This document shows, in pieces, positions 38,393-48,010 of a stretch of DNA of 64,000 nucleotides; the first letter of the stretch is position 1, and every line of letters begins with the position of its first letter. A program made the position numbers and the translations under genes. Below the pieces are notes generated by a model. The model saw nothing but the letters and a program-made list of their open reading frames with translations, did no database searches and was not told where the DNA came from. The DNA is from Helicobacter mustelae (lineage in GTDB: Bacteria; Campylobacterota; Campylobacteria; Campylobacterales; Helicobacteraceae), in assembly GCF_900476215.1 (NCBI RefSeq), contig NZ_LS483446.1:62001-126000 (forward strand), written 5' to 3'.

Positions 38393-39189
38393 AATTTGTA
38401 GATTTTTTGATTTTCCAGCTTGATGATTTTCTGTTTGATGAGGGCGGTGAGAGTTTTTTTGAAAAGTTTTTTGCTCATGCCAAAGGTCTCTTGAATGCTT
38501 TTGGGACAGGAGTCATAATGAAAGTTTAAAACCTTTTTCTCATCTAGGATCTTTTTGAAATTTTCAATCCCATTGCTTGAGCAAAGCCTGAGATCAAGTC
38601 TGCCATCTGTGCGGATTTTTTGGATCTGTACCTCTATGGGCGAGAAAAGTGGGAGAGGAGAAAAAAGGCTGCTATGATAGAGTAATCCATAATAGCGCTC
38701 CTCCACCACACAGCCAATGCCTAGCGGAGTGCGCTCAAAGGGAAGCGCAGAGAGTCTGTTGTATGGCTTGCATTTGTGGGGATAGGCTTTGAGTCGCTCC
38801 TTTATTCCGAGTTTTGCAATGAGTCGGCCCGTGCGATCCAGAGTGACAAAAACACAAACCCTCTGCCCCACATGAAAACGCTTAGGGTTTTTGGTAGGCA
38901 TGAAAATGTCTTTATCCAGCCCAATATCCAAAAAGCAGCCAAAATCCTCTATAGAAGCGATCTCTAAAACCGCGATTTGGTCTCTTGTGGCATAGGGGAT
39001 TTGTGTGGTAGCCACCATCCTGTCTTCAGAATCCGTGCTTACAAATACTCGGATTTTCTGCCCGAGCTTATGTTCTTCTTGGAGGAATTTGTTGGGAAGC
39101 AGGACTTCAGAACTCTCTTCATCGCAGAGATAGGCCCCATTGCTGCTAAATCGGGAAATCTGCAATTCCTGAAAGAATCCTATCTCCAT
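38386..39189 (-). CDS. CvfB-like S1-domain RNA-binding protein
   Basis: 267 residues with tandem S1-type OB folds (EIASIEDFGCFLDIGLDKDIFMPTKN is the clearest, about 75-100) and a C-terminal winged helix (FGMSKKLFKKTLTALIKQKIIKLENQKIYKLK region). This is the plan of CvfB, a regulator of virulence genes in Staphylococcus; the role in Helicobacter is unknown. Ends in the feoB promoter. Confidence 0.82.
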   Translation of the reverse strand: MEIGFFQELQISRFSSNGAYLCDEESSEVLLPNKFLQEEHKLGQKIRVFVSTDSEDRMVATTQIPYATRDQIAVLEIASIEDFGCFLDIGLDKDIFMPTKNPKRFHVGQRVCVFVTLDRTGRLIAKLGIKERLKAYPHKCKPYNRLSALPFERTPLGIGCVVEERYYGLLYHSSLFSPLPLFSPIEVQIQKIRTDGRLDLRLCSSNGIENFKKILDEKKVLNFHYDSCPKSIQETFGMSKKLFKKTLTALIKQKIIKLENQKIYKLK

Positions 39190-39214
39190 GGTTGTTTATT
39201 GTATGGTTTGGTGG

Positions 39215-39958
39215 TTATTGCTTTGTGTACTCATAGATGAATGGCACACCCTTGATGAGCGCAGAATCTGCCACTTTCTTGGTGATGTTTTCTACCTTTT
39301 TGACCGCCTTGCTGTCTGCACTTGAGGGTCTGTAGGCGATGGAGTAGACTTGCTGGAAAAGCGCAATTTTATCCTTGGTGCTTTTTGCATCTTTTACTTT
39401 TGCTAGGATGGTTGCTGCTTTTTTGATGGATTCCTGTCCAAGATATGCCACCATCACCATATAGACATTGCTGTCTTTTAGGCGTTTGTCGATGTTTCGC
39501 AATTCCTCCTGACAGTGTGGGCACATCGGATCAGAGACGATGTAGGTGACTTTTTTATTGTTTTTTGTGGTGGAATCTAGCTTGATGACATAATCCTCAG
39601 GAATGGATTCAAAAAGCTTATTGAGCGCAGCGGAGTTCACCTGCTTGTCATTATCGCTTTGGATTTTGCCAAGCAGTTCTTCCACAAATTTGGAATCCTC
39701 ATCATTCTTGCTAAAAAACACATTTGTCAGTACAAACAGCAAGTTCCCATCCTTATTGGTGATAACAGGGATTTGGTTTTTTGTGGCTTCATCTTTGAGA
39801 ATAGCGATTTTTAGATGGTTATCCCCTTTGAGATCATAAACCTTGGCGATGGAAATATCTTGTTTGGTTTTTTCTTTGATGAGGTCTTTGAGATTCTCCT
39901 GCGTGCCTGCCCATAGAAACAAAGTAGAAAGTAAAAAAATAAACGAGATTTTTTTCAT
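39215..39958 (-). CDS. Periplasmic thiol:disulfide protein, HP0231/DsbK-like
   Basis: 247 residues: signal peptide (1-17), an N-terminal dimerisation-type region, then a thioredoxin fold with C146-P-H-C149 (SDPMCPHCQEEL) and a cis-Pro loop near LIKGVPFIY. The DsbC/DsbG-type plan and closeness to kdsB match HP0231 of H. pylori, described as an oxidase/isomerase. Probably forms or shuffles disulfides in exported proteins. Divergently transcribed from msrQ-kdsB. Confidence 0.85.
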   Translation of the reverse strand: MKKISFIFLLSTLFLWAGTQENLKDLIKEKTKQDISIAKVYDLKGDNHLKIAILKDEATKNQIPVITNKDGNLLFVLTNVFFSKNDEDSKFVEELLGKIQSDNDKQVNSAALNKLFESIPEDYVIKLDSTTKNNKKVTYIVSDPMCPHCQEELRNIDKRLKDSNVYMVMVAYLGQESIKKAATILAKVKDAKSTKDKIALFQQVYSIAYRPSSADSKAVKKVENITKKVADSALIKGVPFIYEYTKQ

Positions 39959-40053
39959 GCGAGTCCTTTAGCTTTGAAGTCATAAAATCTTGGTGGAACC
40001 CTTAACAAAATGCAATAAAATGGAGACGAGAAAATCTATAGGAAAATTGTAAA

Positions 40054-40587
40054 TTGAAGTACAATAGGGCATTGTTTCATCTTGTGCTATTATCCCCGCT
40101 TGCTTTTGTGGGTTATTACATCGCCCATCACAGTGAATTTTATAAGCCCATACTGCATTTCCTAGGCGATGTGGCAGTGGTCTTGTTAGTTGGTGTGATA
40201 ATTTTAGGCATGATTACCAAAATTAAGAATAAATATCAAAAATTCTTAGCCATTCTTGGGCAATATGTACTTTTTTATGCGAGTTTGCACCTGGCTATCT
40301 ATCTGGTTAGCGAGATCTTTTGGCAGGATTTTTTTGTTGAGGTGAGTAAGCGCTCCTATCTTTTATTGGGATTTATTGCGTTTTTATTGATTGCTTGGTT
40401 GGATTTTCTCTCCTTTTTTTCCAAAAAAATTTTTCACCGTTATGCGGGATTGTCCTATGTCGCGGGACTGCTAGCAGGTATGCATTTTCTGCTGGGGCAG
40501 AAGATTCCTTCTTGGTTTTCTTATGCAATTTTTGCTATATTTCTGGCTCTGATTTGCTACAAACTCACAAAAAAGGACAAAAAATGA
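40054..40587 (+). CDS. msrQ: MsrQ-like heme-binding membrane protein
   Basis: 177 residues with about five membrane helices. The pattern FYASLHLAIYL ... VSKRSYLLLGFIAF ... FHRYAGLSYVAGLLAGMHFLL follows the ferric-reductase-like MsrQ/YedZ family, with histidines placed to bind heme. MsrQ passes electrons to the periplasmic methionine sulfoxide reductase MsrP; no msrP is adjacent. The best start is TTG at 40054 with AGGAAA upstream. The stop overlaps kdsB (ATGA). Confidence 0.75.
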   Translation: MKYNRALFHLVLLSPLAFVGYYIAHHSEFYKPILHFLGDVAVVLLVGVIILGMITKIKNKYQKFLAILGQYVLFYASLHLAIYLVSEIFWQDFFVEVSKRSYLLLGFIAFLLIAWLDFLSFFSKKIFHRYAGLSYVAGLLAGMHFLLGQKIPSWFSYAIFAIFLALICYKLTKKDKK

Positions 40588-41300
40588 TTCTCATCCCTGC
40601 GCGATTGAAATCTACAAGATTCCCACAAAAGATGCTAGCAAATCTAGGAGGCCTACCTCTCATTGTGCGCACTGCAAAAAATGCTGCTAGATTTGATGAT
40701 GTGGTGGTGGCTTGCGATGATTGGGAGGTTTTGGGGATTTGTGAGCGCCATGGCGTGCGTGCGATTCTGACAAGCGAGCATCACGCCTCGGGCACAGATC
40801 GTTGTGCAGAGGCATGCAGGACGCTTGGCGTGAGCTCTGGTGAGATGATTTTGAATGTACAGGGCGATGAGCCATTTTTGGAAGAAGAGCTTATAAGGAC
40901 CTTGCAAAACATCACGCGAGAAAGTCCCTTCATGGCCAGCCTTGCCAAAAAGATAGCCAAGGAAGATGCCAAGGATCCCAATCTTGTCAAAGTAGTGCTG
41001 GATTCCCAAAAAAGAGCCGTGGTTTTTTCGCGTTCCCTTATCCCCTATGATCGAGATGGGGGCGATGAGGTTGAGTATCTGGGACATCTGGGGGTGTATG
41101 GATTTTTTGGCTGGAGTTTGCAGGAGTTTTGCGCATTGCAAAAAAGTGCATGGGAAGACATCGAAAAGCTCGAGCAACTTCGAGCCATCTATCATCAAAA
41201 GCCTATCATGATGGAGATTGTTGAGACTGATAGCATTGGCATTGATACGCAAGAAGATCTGCAAAAAGCTCAAAAAATACTAGAAGAGATGCAGGCCTAA
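40584..41300 (+). CDS. kdsB: 3-deoxy-manno-octulosonate cytidylyltransferase
   Basis: Activates KDO as CMP-KDO for the LPS inner core. 238 residues starting MILIPARLKSTRFPQKML, the family's nucleotide-binding opening, with ASGTDRCAEA and NVQGDEPF. A longer open frame starts at 40395, but ATG 40584 has AAAAGGA before it and gives the normal N-terminus. Coupled to msrQ by a 4-bp overlap. Confidence 0.95.
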   Translation: MILIPARLKSTRFPQKMLANLGGLPLIVRTAKNAARFDDVVVACDDWEVLGICERHGVRAILTSEHHASGTDRCAEACRTLGVSSGEMILNVQGDEPFLEEELIRTLQNITRESPFMASLAKKIAKEDAKDPNLVKVVLDSQKRAVVFSRSLIPYDRDGGDEVEYLGHLGVYGFFGWSLQEFCALQKSAWEDIEKLEQLRAIYHQKPIMMEIVETDSIGIDTQEDLQKAQKILEEMQA

Positions 41301-41654
41301 TTGTGATTCCTCGCGCCAAATATTTTGTTCGTGTAGGAATACATAAGCGCGCGCAGTGAACGTACGCAGGGGGTGCGTGCGAGGTTTGAGAAACATTTTT
41401 AAAAAATTAAGTTTTATGAAAATAAAGACCTATCAAAAAACTTCAAAAAAACCCCATCGAAATAAAAAACAGTTTTTAGCATTTTTTGCTCCCAGCTTAA
41501 ATTTTGTAAAAATTCCCAATGTTGGCAATTTTTACTCCACTTAAAAAATGGGACTTCTGTGAGAATGCCACATTTTATGGCATCATGAAAAAGCTACCAA
41601 AAAACTCACCAGCACAAATCCTTGCAAGAGCTTTCAAAAATGGATTTTTAAAAA
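41301..41654. other. Intergenic region between convergent kdsB and ogt
   Basis: 354 bp. A GC-rich patch (41350-41385, with GCGCGCGCAG and GTGCGTGCG) lies beside an A-rich stretch. No gene, clear terminator or RNA recognised. Confidence 0.4.
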
Positions 41655-42125
41655 TTATTGGGATTCAAGTTTGAGTAAAAAATTCTTGATGCCAAGCTCT
41701 AGAGCAAAACCTCCCATATGTGTGCTAGCCACCACGCGATGGCAGGGGATAAAAATAGGCAGGGAATTTTTCCCGCAAGCACTCCCTGTGGCTCGATAAG
41801 CACGAGGATGAGCAATGGATTCTGCTAGTTGTTTATAGCTACGAGTTTGGCCATAGGGGATTTTTGCGATTGCTTCCCATACGCGATTTTGAAAGGGAGT
41901 TCCCCTTTGGAATAGTGGTAGGCAAAAAGTTTTTCTCTTTTTTTGAAAATATTCATCAAGCTGTTTGCTTGCTTCTTGTAAAAGTGGAGTGTGAGATAAA
42001 AGCCCAAGAGGAGAGGTATCCAATGCAATAATCCTGTCGTTTTGTGAGCAAAGATAAAAATCTCCAAATGGTGTTTTATAGGGCAAAAAATAAATAGGGT
42101 CTTGCATTTCAAAGAAATACTTCAA
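41655..42125 (-). CDS. ogt: Methylated-DNA--protein-cysteine methyltransferase
   Basis: 156 residues. Suicidal repair of O6-methylguanine through C128 in the IPCHRVV motif. Upstream RVWEAIAKIPYGQTRSY and ATGSACGKNSLP complete the family signature. No Ada regulatory domain. The 5' end overlaps purE by 17 bp, so it is co-transcribed behind purE. Confidence 0.93.
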   Translation of the reverse strand: MKYFFEMQDPIYFLPYKTPFGDFYLCSQNDRIIALDTSPLGLLSHTPLLQEASKQLDEYFQKKRKTFCLPLFQRGTPFQNRVWEAIAKIPYGQTRSYKQLAESIAHPRAYRATGSACGKNSLPIFIPCHRVVASTHMGGFALELGIKNFLLKLESQ

Positions 42126-42603
42126 TTTCTCTGCTATCTGCTTCTAGCTTAGCGAGTTTTTTTTCTCGATCTTCTTTTAATTTTTGTGTGAGAATGGGAT
42201 TGTTAAGGGAGAGAATTTGTGCGGCAAGATAGCCAGCATTCATCGCGCCTGCTTTTCCAATAGCCAGAGTTCCTACAGGTATGCCACTTGGCATTTGTAC
42301 CGTGCTAAGCAATGCATCAAGTCCATCTATCGCACCGCCAGGCAAGGGGACTCCGATCACAGGTCTGATGGTCATGCCTGCGATTGCTCCTGCTAAATGG
42401 GCTGCCATACCTGCTGCAGCGATGAAGACCTTGGCTCCCTTTGCCTCGGCTTTTTGGATGTATGTCCTTGTCCGCTCAGGACTTCTGTGTGCTGAGGAGA
42501 TGAGCATCTCATAAGGAATGCCAAAGCCCTCCAACACAGCGATGCATTCGCTCATGATCTTGTAGTCGCTTTTGCTTCCCATAATGATGCTGACAAAATC
42601 CAT
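42109..42603 (-). CDS. purE: N5-carboxyaminoimidazole ribonucleotide mutase
   Basis: 164 residues beginning MDFVSIIMGSKSDYKIM, with SAHRSPERT and GMAAHLAGAIAG, the PurE signatures. Converts N5-CAIR to CAIR in purine synthesis. The open frame extends to 42720, but the ATG at 42603 is preceded by AAGGAAAAGC and gives the family N-terminus. As I recall, H. pylori lacks most of the de novo purine pathway, so the gene hints at a fuller pathway in this organism. Confidence 0.94.
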   Translation of the reverse strand: MDFVSIIMGSKSDYKIMSECIAVLEGFGIPYEMLISSAHRSPERTRTYIQKAEAKGAKVFIAAAGMAAHLAGAIAGMTIRPVIGVPLPGGAIDGLDALLSTVQMPSGIPVGTLAIGKAGAMNAGYLAAQILSLNNPILTQKLKEDREKKLAKLEADSREIEVFL

Positions 42604-42670
42604 GCTTTTCCTTAAGAATTGAATATTTTCTGGTATTGTACCAAAAGAGAATCTAGTAAAAAGGAAATCC

Positions 42671-43078
42671 ATGAGAATCGCTCTTTGGCTGCTGGCTATG
42701 TTGGGGATTTTGCAGGCCACGAGCGTATCACAGGCATTGGTGGATAATAAATTTTTGGGGAAGTGGCAGATCGTGGCTGTGGATGTGGATGGGAGCCGTG
42801 TGTATGTGCCCTATACGGATTCATTTGTAGAATTTCAATCTGGCCAATATATTGGTTTTGTAGGATGCAATAATTTTTTTGGCAAATATGCCATTATGGA
42901 GCAGCGGCATTTGGTGTTGGTGATGGGAGGGGCTACAAAAGAAATGTGCGGGCCTGTGGTGGGGCGCTTTGAAACAACGTTTTTGCGTTATTTTTATGGG
43001 GATTTTTTGTTAAAATTCACACAGGGATTTTTAATCTTGAAAAGCGACCGCATGCAAGTTTGGCTGATACGTTACTAG
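42671..43078 (+). CDS. META/HslJ-domain secreted protein
   Basis: 135 residues: short signal peptide (about 1-18) then one META domain (LVDNKFLGKWQIVAV ... FVGCNNFFGKYAI ... GGATKEMCG). HslJ-type proteins are small envelope proteins linked to stress or antibiotic tolerance in other bacteria; the precise job is unknown. RBS AAGGAAA. Divergent from purE, 67 bp away. Confidence 0.8.
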   Translation: MRIALWLLAMLGILQATSVSQALVDNKFLGKWQIVAVDVDGSRVYVPYTDSFVEFQSGQYIGFVGCNNFFGKYAIMEQRHLVLVMGGATKEMCGPVVGRFETTFLRYFYGDFLLKFTQGFLILKSDRMQVWLIRY

Positions 43079-43411
43079 CATTGGGGTGGCGATGTGTTTT
43101 TGGATCACTTGCAAATCTCTGTGAGGTTTGCAGGATTGTTTGAGAGTTCTCCAAAGTTTTCTCTCCGCAGGGGTTTGGATTGTGCGAGGATGAAGGGGTT
43201 TGCAGGCACATTTTTGATGCGATGGCGCTTTTTGTCCTCTTGTATTTGGAGTTGGTTGATAATTTTTGTCAGCTTGGTAAATCTTTGGTTTTGGCTAGAT
43301 TTGTAGCCAAAAAATGACAGCAATTTGTGGCCCCTGGATTTGGAAGCGATGCAGGGGGTTTTGAGGATGGAGATTTTTTAGGGCAATAGAGCTGGGGTAC
43401 AGAAATATTAC
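43079..43411. other. Intergenic region before the O-antigen ligase gene
   Basis: 333 bp. A hairpin with TGCAAATCT/AGGTTTGCA-type arms at about 43107-43132 may end the META-domain transcript. No gene recognised. Confidence 0.4.
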
Positions 43412-44740
43412 ATGGGGCTTGAAATGTTGAGGCAAGAGAGAAATACATTTGAGATTTTTATAAGTGTGGGCATAGCGCTTACTTTTTTGTTGAGCTTTGA
43501 TCGCATTGGTCCGCTTATTGGCTGCGTTTTTTTGCTGCTAGTGCTGATTGTTTCAGGCTTTTTCCAAAAAAACAATCCCGCCCCAAGCAATGCTGCCTTG
43601 GGAAAAAATGAAAAGATCTATCTTTTTGCATTGATAGGATTTTTTGCTAGTGCCCTGCTTAGCTTTGCGCTGGGTGCCAAATGGATTTTGGAGAGTCAAA
43701 AATTTTCCTTCATTGATTTAGACCAACCTTCAAAATACCTCCTGTTAGCTTATCTCACGTGGCTTTTTTGGAAAAAAGACTTTAGGATTAGTGCGAATTT
43801 CCTTTTTGTCTTATTTGTCTGCTCGGGATATCTCAATGGCCTAATTGGATTATATCAGCGCCTAGGCCTCCATGTCCATCGTGTGAGTGGGACTTCTCGC
43901 TTCAGGGGTCTTGGGGGTGGGGGCATTATTGAATTTGGTGATGCAAGTGGGATTTTGACTCTATTTTTGCTAGTGATTTTTCTTTTTGCTAGGAGTAAAA
44001 AGGAGCAGGCATTTGTGTTTGGAAGTATTGTTTTTTCTTATGCGGCATGTTTCATGACTGGCACAAGGGGCAGTATTTTGAGTGTTTTGTTTGGTGCATT
44101 GCTTGTGGTGTTGCTGGTGAAATTTTATCAACCCATGTATTTTAAACGTGTGATGGCGGGATGTTTGGCTTTGGTGATCGCGGTGGGTATGGTGAGTGTG
44201 CTAAGTCCAAAAGAAGGGGCACAGCGTCTAAAGCTTGTAAATACAGACTTGAAGGCCTATAAAGAAGGGGATGTGGACACTAGCATTGGCTTGCGCTTTG
44301 AGATGTGGAAGGAAGCGCTTGCGATGTGGGAGTTGGCGCCAGTTTTTGGCCTCAGTAGCACAGAGGCTAGTGCGAGATGGAGGGAAATCATGCAAAAAAG
44401 CCAGAGTCGTATCGATCGCAAGGAATGGGATTACAAGGGAAAAAAACACAATCAATTCCTCAATGCATTGGGCAAGCGCGGGATCGTGGGGCTTTTGACC
44501 ATTCTTTTTGTGTGGTATAGCATCGCTCGCCTCTTCTCTCCTTATCTGCGCGAGAAAAATCCCATGATTGCTTGCGCTACACTTTGTGCGCTTAGCATGC
44601 TTTGTTTTAGTATTATTCCTAATTCCTTTATCGGAGAGATCTGGGAATCCAATGTCAGTATTTTTTTGCTCTGCATGGGAGTTGCACTGTGGTGGAAGGT
44701 CATCCAACAAGAGAGAGTAAAGGGGGGTTATGTATCCTAA
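43412..44740 (+). CDS. O-antigen ligase-like membrane protein (WaaL/Wzy_C family)
   Basis: 442 residues, about 10-12 membrane helices, with a large periplasmic loop between about 250 and 340 ending KKHNQFLNALGKRGIVGLL, where the family's essential histidine lies; MTGTRGSIL is a second typical motif. Would attach O-chains to lipid A-core on the periplasmic face. The start at 43412 has no good ribosome site; the ATG at 43424 is an alternative. The 3' end overlaps the glycosyltransferase by 11 bp. Confidence 0.82.
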   Translation: MGLEMLRQERNTFEIFISVGIALTFLLSFDRIGPLIGCVFLLLVLIVSGFFQKNNPAPSNAALGKNEKIYLFALIGFFASALLSFALGAKWILESQKFSFIDLDQPSKYLLLAYLTWLFWKKDFRISANFLFVLFVCSGYLNGLIGLYQRLGLHVHRVSGTSRFRGLGGGGIIEFGDASGILTLFLLVIFLFARSKKEQAFVFGSIVFSYAACFMTGTRGSILSVLFGALLVVLLVKFYQPMYFKRVMAGCLALVIAVGMVSVLSPKEGAQRLKLVNTDLKAYKEGDVDTSIGLRFEMWKEALAMWELAPVFGLSSTEASARWREIMQKSQSRIDRKEWDYKGKKHNQFLNALGKRGIVGLLTILFVWYSIARLFSPYLREKNPMIACATLCALSMLCFSIIPNSFIGEIWESNVSIFLLCMGVALWWKVIQQERVKGGYVS

Positions 44741-45542
44741 AACAAGTGTGATTGTCACCACCTACAACCAAAAAGAAAGGCTGGCTTTGGTGCTGGATTC
44801 TTTATTGTGCCAGAGTGTGCAGCCATCGGAGATTTTGATAGCAGATGATGGCAGCAGAGAGGATACACGTGCGCTCATAGAGCAATACATCGCTAGTGCA
44901 TCAACAAAGATTTTGCATGTTTGGCAGGAGGATATGGGATTTCGACTCTCTGAAATCCGCAACAAAGCTCTGCAGCAAGCAAGTGGGGAGTATGTCATTT
45001 TTCTAGATGGAGATATGATTGTGCATAGGGATTTTGTGAGAGATCACATCACTTTTGCGCGGCAGAATGTATTGTTGCAGGGGATTCGGGTACTTTTGGA
45101 TGAAGAAAAAACCCAGGCAATCTTGAAAAAAAAAGACTTTTCCCTAGCCTTCCAGACTTTTGCGCTCAAGGCTTTTAGGATTTTGTTTCTCGCACATCAG
45201 ATCTACCAAAAAAAACACTACAACAAATCTCATTTAAATCTCACAAAATTCCTGCCTATTCGGGGTTGTAATATGAGTTTTTTTAAAAAAGACGCAGAAA
45301 AAATCAATGGTTTCAATGAGGATTTTAGAGGTTGGGGAAGGGAAGATAGCGAATTTGTAGCGCGATTTTTGTATGCGGGTGGCGAGGTGCGGTATTTGAA
45401 ATTTGCAGGCATCGCCTACCATCTCTATCACCAAGAAAACTCGCGCGATATGCTGGCGCAAAATCATGCAATTTATGAGGATTGCATCAAGAATGGCCAC
45501 ACCACTTGTGCAAATGGTCTCAAAAAAACTAATCTATTTTAG
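44730..45542 (+). CDS. Family 2 glycosyltransferase
   Basis: 270 residues. GT-A fold motifs: TSVIVTTYNQKERL opening, D39-D-G41, and the metal-binding D93-G-D95 in VIFLDGDM. A C-terminal galactosyltransferase-type region NGFNEDFRGWGREDSEF sets acceptor/donor binding. Cytoplasmic or membrane-edge enzyme, probably adding a sugar to LPS, given its coupling to the ligase gene. Sugar specificity cannot be read. Confidence 0.88.
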   Translation: MYPKTSVIVTTYNQKERLALVLDSLLCQSVQPSEILIADDGSREDTRALIEQYIASASTKILHVWQEDMGFRLSEIRNKALQQASGEYVIFLDGDMIVHRDFVRDHITFARQNVLLQGIRVLLDEEKTQAILKKKDFSLAFQTFALKAFRILFLAHQIYQKKHYNKSHLNLTKFLPIRGCNMSFFKKDAEKINGFNEDFRGWGREDSEFVARFLYAGGEVRYLKFAGIAYHLYHQENSRDMLAQNHAIYEDCIKNGHTTCANGLKKTNLF

Positions 45543-45782
45543 ATTTTATGCAAGGTTTTTAGGGCTGACATTTTTTGATTTTAGTGCAGTTTTTTTCTGA
45601 TTGAAGTTTTTAGCATTTTTGGGTTATGGTGAAGGTTTGTATTTTTGCTCTGGGTGGCCTGTGTCATGATGATTTTTTGATTTTGCCAAAAAATCAATCA
45701 GAATGCATGCAAAAAACCAAGCAGGGTTGGCGCATTTGCTCAAAAATTTCTGGTAGAAATTGACATGCTTGGTTGTGATTTT

Positions 45783-45802
45783 CCTAGGGCGATTGCCCTA
45801 GG
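45783..45802 (-). terminator. Hairpin after flgE
   Basis: CCTAGGGC/GCCCTAGG, a perfect 8-bp stem with a GATT loop, 7 bp after the flgE stop and between convergent genes. No long T-run on either side. Confidence 0.5.
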
Positions 45803-45809
45803 TGCGTGG

Positions 45810-47960
45810 TTATTGCTTCAAGGAGAGTAGAGTGTTTAGTATCTGATCGGAGGTGGTGACTGCTTTGGAGTTGGCTTGGAATCCCCTCTGCACTACGATG
45901 AGCTGAGTGAGGCTGCGGCTTAAGTCCACATTGCTCATTTCTAGTTTTGATCCATTTACGCTGCCCCGTCTCCCCGTATTGGCCGCGCCAATGATGGGAT
46001 CTCCTGAGTTTCCGCTTGTGGAGAAGACATTGCCTCCGATGGCCTGCAAGCCTGTGTTATTGGCAAAGTTTGCTAGCGCCACTTGAGCCAGTGCCATGCT
46101 CTTGCCATTGCTAAAGCCCCCAAGGAGTGAGCCATTGGAGTCAAATCGCACATCCACCAGACTCCCTGCTTGGTAACCGTTTTGGCTGATGGCATAGGTC
46201 TCTGATTGTTTATCCACGCTGGTAAGTCCGCCAAATCCCCCGCTTTTCCCAAAGGAGAGGTTAATTCTTTGTGGGGAATCTGAGCCATTTTTGGGATCAA
46301 ATTGCAAGACAGGGGGGCTCATTCCAGCCAAACTTCCATCAGAGTTGAATCGTACAGTTCCCCCCTCAAAGATATTGGGTCTTGTAGCAGATCCACCATA
46401 GAGTTCTGCTGGATCTGGTACGATGGCACGCCAGTTCCATTCTGATGTTCCGCTTTTGTAAAATTCAAAGCGAATCATATGCTTGGTGCCTAGACTATCG
46501 ATGATGTCAATGCTTGTGCTATGCACTGCATGTGTGAATACCCCACTGGACGCGGATACCCCACCCTCTACTAGAGAGGAGGTGTTTAGGCCCTTCATCG
46601 TGTCTTTGAACAATACATTGTTAGTGACATTCTCTGAGGAATATCCGCTGACAAAAATATTAAGATCTTGTTTTAGCTCATCCCCATTGTCTTTGTTTTG
46701 GATTTCAAGCATGCCATATTTGTTGAATTTCACAGAGACGCTCGCAGTGCTGTCTGTATAGGCCTGGGAGGGATCTTTGATGAGGTTGGCATCATATTGG
46801 ATGAGAGCTCTGAGATCCTCTGTGGTACGAAACTGTCCAGTGCCAGAGTCAGGGCTTGCTGAGGTGGTGTAGCGATATCGAAACGCTGTGATATCAGAAT
46901 CTCCCTCGATGAAGTTTGCAAATGCCCCGGTTCCATCAGCAGTAATACGGATATTTTTTACCTCCGCATTTCCATCCATGTTATTTTTATTTTGGAGGCG
47001 TAGCATTCCATTGTCCACAAATGCCTCTACTCCGGTTTTTTGCTTGAGCGCATTGATTGCATTTTGCGCTGCGACCACTGAGGAGATCCCAGAGGCAGCT
47101 GAGTCATTGGTAAAAGAGATTCTAGTATGATTGATTTCGATGCTACTCTCCTCACTGGTGGCTTCGATGTCATTAACCATTTCAGAAGTCTTGTAGCTCA
47201 CCCAGATCCCTTGGTTTTCTGTCAGTCCGATGGCATCTCCACTTTGGGTAAAGAGCGCGCCAAAATCCTCGGCCTTTTGTGTGAGATTGTCATGAGAATC
47301 ATAGATGGGGTTTATTCCATCCACTGGAGTTTTTGTCGTGGAATCCAGCGCAAAAACATTGGCCACCTGATCTACATGTCTCCCTGCATTGAGATTGGCG
47401 CGGAGAGATATGTTGGAACTAGCACGAGCGGGCATCATCATCGCAGGATCGATTTGAATATTTTGAATTGGTTTTGTGGTGTCCACGCGGAAAAAGTCAT
47501 CCTCTGAGATTTTTTCAGCATTCCTGAGATCGTCTTTCATCCATCCCTGCACGACATATCCACCATTGGTGACAAGATTGCCATTGGCATCAAAGAGGAA
47601 TTCTCCATCACGGGTGAAGTTTTGAGTCTTCCCGCGATCGGGGCTGATGATAAAAAACCCATCCCCCTCAATGGCGAGATCCGTCTTGACATCTGTGTTT
47701 TGTGTGCTGCCTTGTGAAAAAACCTTCGTCGTACTATTCACATTCACACCAAGCCCCACGGAAACGTCATTCTGCCCGCCTAGGCCGCCTTTGTGAGGAG
47801 ATGTGGCTATGAGCTTGGTTTGAGAGATCATATCTACAAATGAGGCACGAGAGTATTTAAAACCGGTGGTATTGACATTTGCAATATTGTTGCTTTCTAC
47901 ATCAAGTGCTACTTGGTGTGCTTGCATGCCGCTAACACCTGACCAAAGTGATCGTAACAT
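45810..47960 (-). CDS. flgE: Flagellar hook protein FlgE
   Basis: 716 residues, closely following H. pylori FlgE from MLRSLWSGVSGMQAHQVAL to QILNTLLSLKQ. N-terminal rod/hook motif VESNNIANVNTTGFKYSR, C-terminal helix LTQLIVVQRGFQANSKAVT. Hundreds of copies form the hook joining rod and filament. The frame extends to 48080, but the ATG at 47960 has AAGGA upstream, matches the family start and lies just below a sigma-54 promoter. Confidence 0.97.
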   Translation of the reverse strand: MLRSLWSGVSGMQAHQVALDVESNNIANVNTTGFKYSRASFVDMISQTKLIATSPHKGGLGGQNDVSVGLGVNVNSTTKVFSQGSTQNTDVKTDLAIEGDGFFIISPDRGKTQNFTRDGEFLFDANGNLVTNGGYVVQGWMKDDLRNAEKISEDDFFRVDTTKPIQNIQIDPAMMMPARASSNISLRANLNAGRHVDQVANVFALDSTTKTPVDGINPIYDSHDNLTQKAEDFGALFTQSGDAIGLTENQGIWVSYKTSEMVNDIEATSEESSIEINHTRISFTNDSAASGISSVVAAQNAINALKQKTGVEAFVDNGMLRLQNKNNMDGNAEVKNIRITADGTGAFANFIEGDSDITAFRYRYTTSASPDSGTGQFRTTEDLRALIQYDANLIKDPSQAYTDSTASVSVKFNKYGMLEIQNKDNGDELKQDLNIFVSGYSSENVTNNVLFKDTMKGLNTSSLVEGGVSASSGVFTHAVHSTSIDIIDSLGTKHMIRFEFYKSGTSEWNWRAIVPDPAELYGGSATRPNIFEGGTVRFNSDGSLAGMSPPVLQFDPKNGSDSPQRINLSFGKSGGFGGLTSVDKQSETYAISQNGYQAGSLVDVRFDSNGSLLGGFSNGKSMALAQVALANFANNTGLQAIGGNVFSTSGNSGDPIIGAANTGRRGSVNGSKLEMSNVDLSRSLTQLIVVQRGFQANSKAVTTSDQILNTLLSLKQ

Positions 47961-47993
47961 ATTCAAATCCTTAATCGAAATTTGTAGGTATTC

Positions 47994-48010
47994 AAGCAAC
48001 AAGCGTTCCA
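47994..48010 (-). promoter_or_regulatory. Sigma-54 (RpoN) promoter of flgE
   Basis: TGGAACGCTTGTTGCTT on the minus strand: GG, exactly 10 nt, GC, with near-consensus flanks. The predicted start near 47984 gives a 24-nt leader. RpoN/FlgR control of flgE is known in H. pylori. Confidence 0.88.

Noticed and set aside
40653-41273. 206-codon antisense frame within kdsB
   Set aside because: Long but wholly opposite to a clear kdsB and without resemblance to a family.
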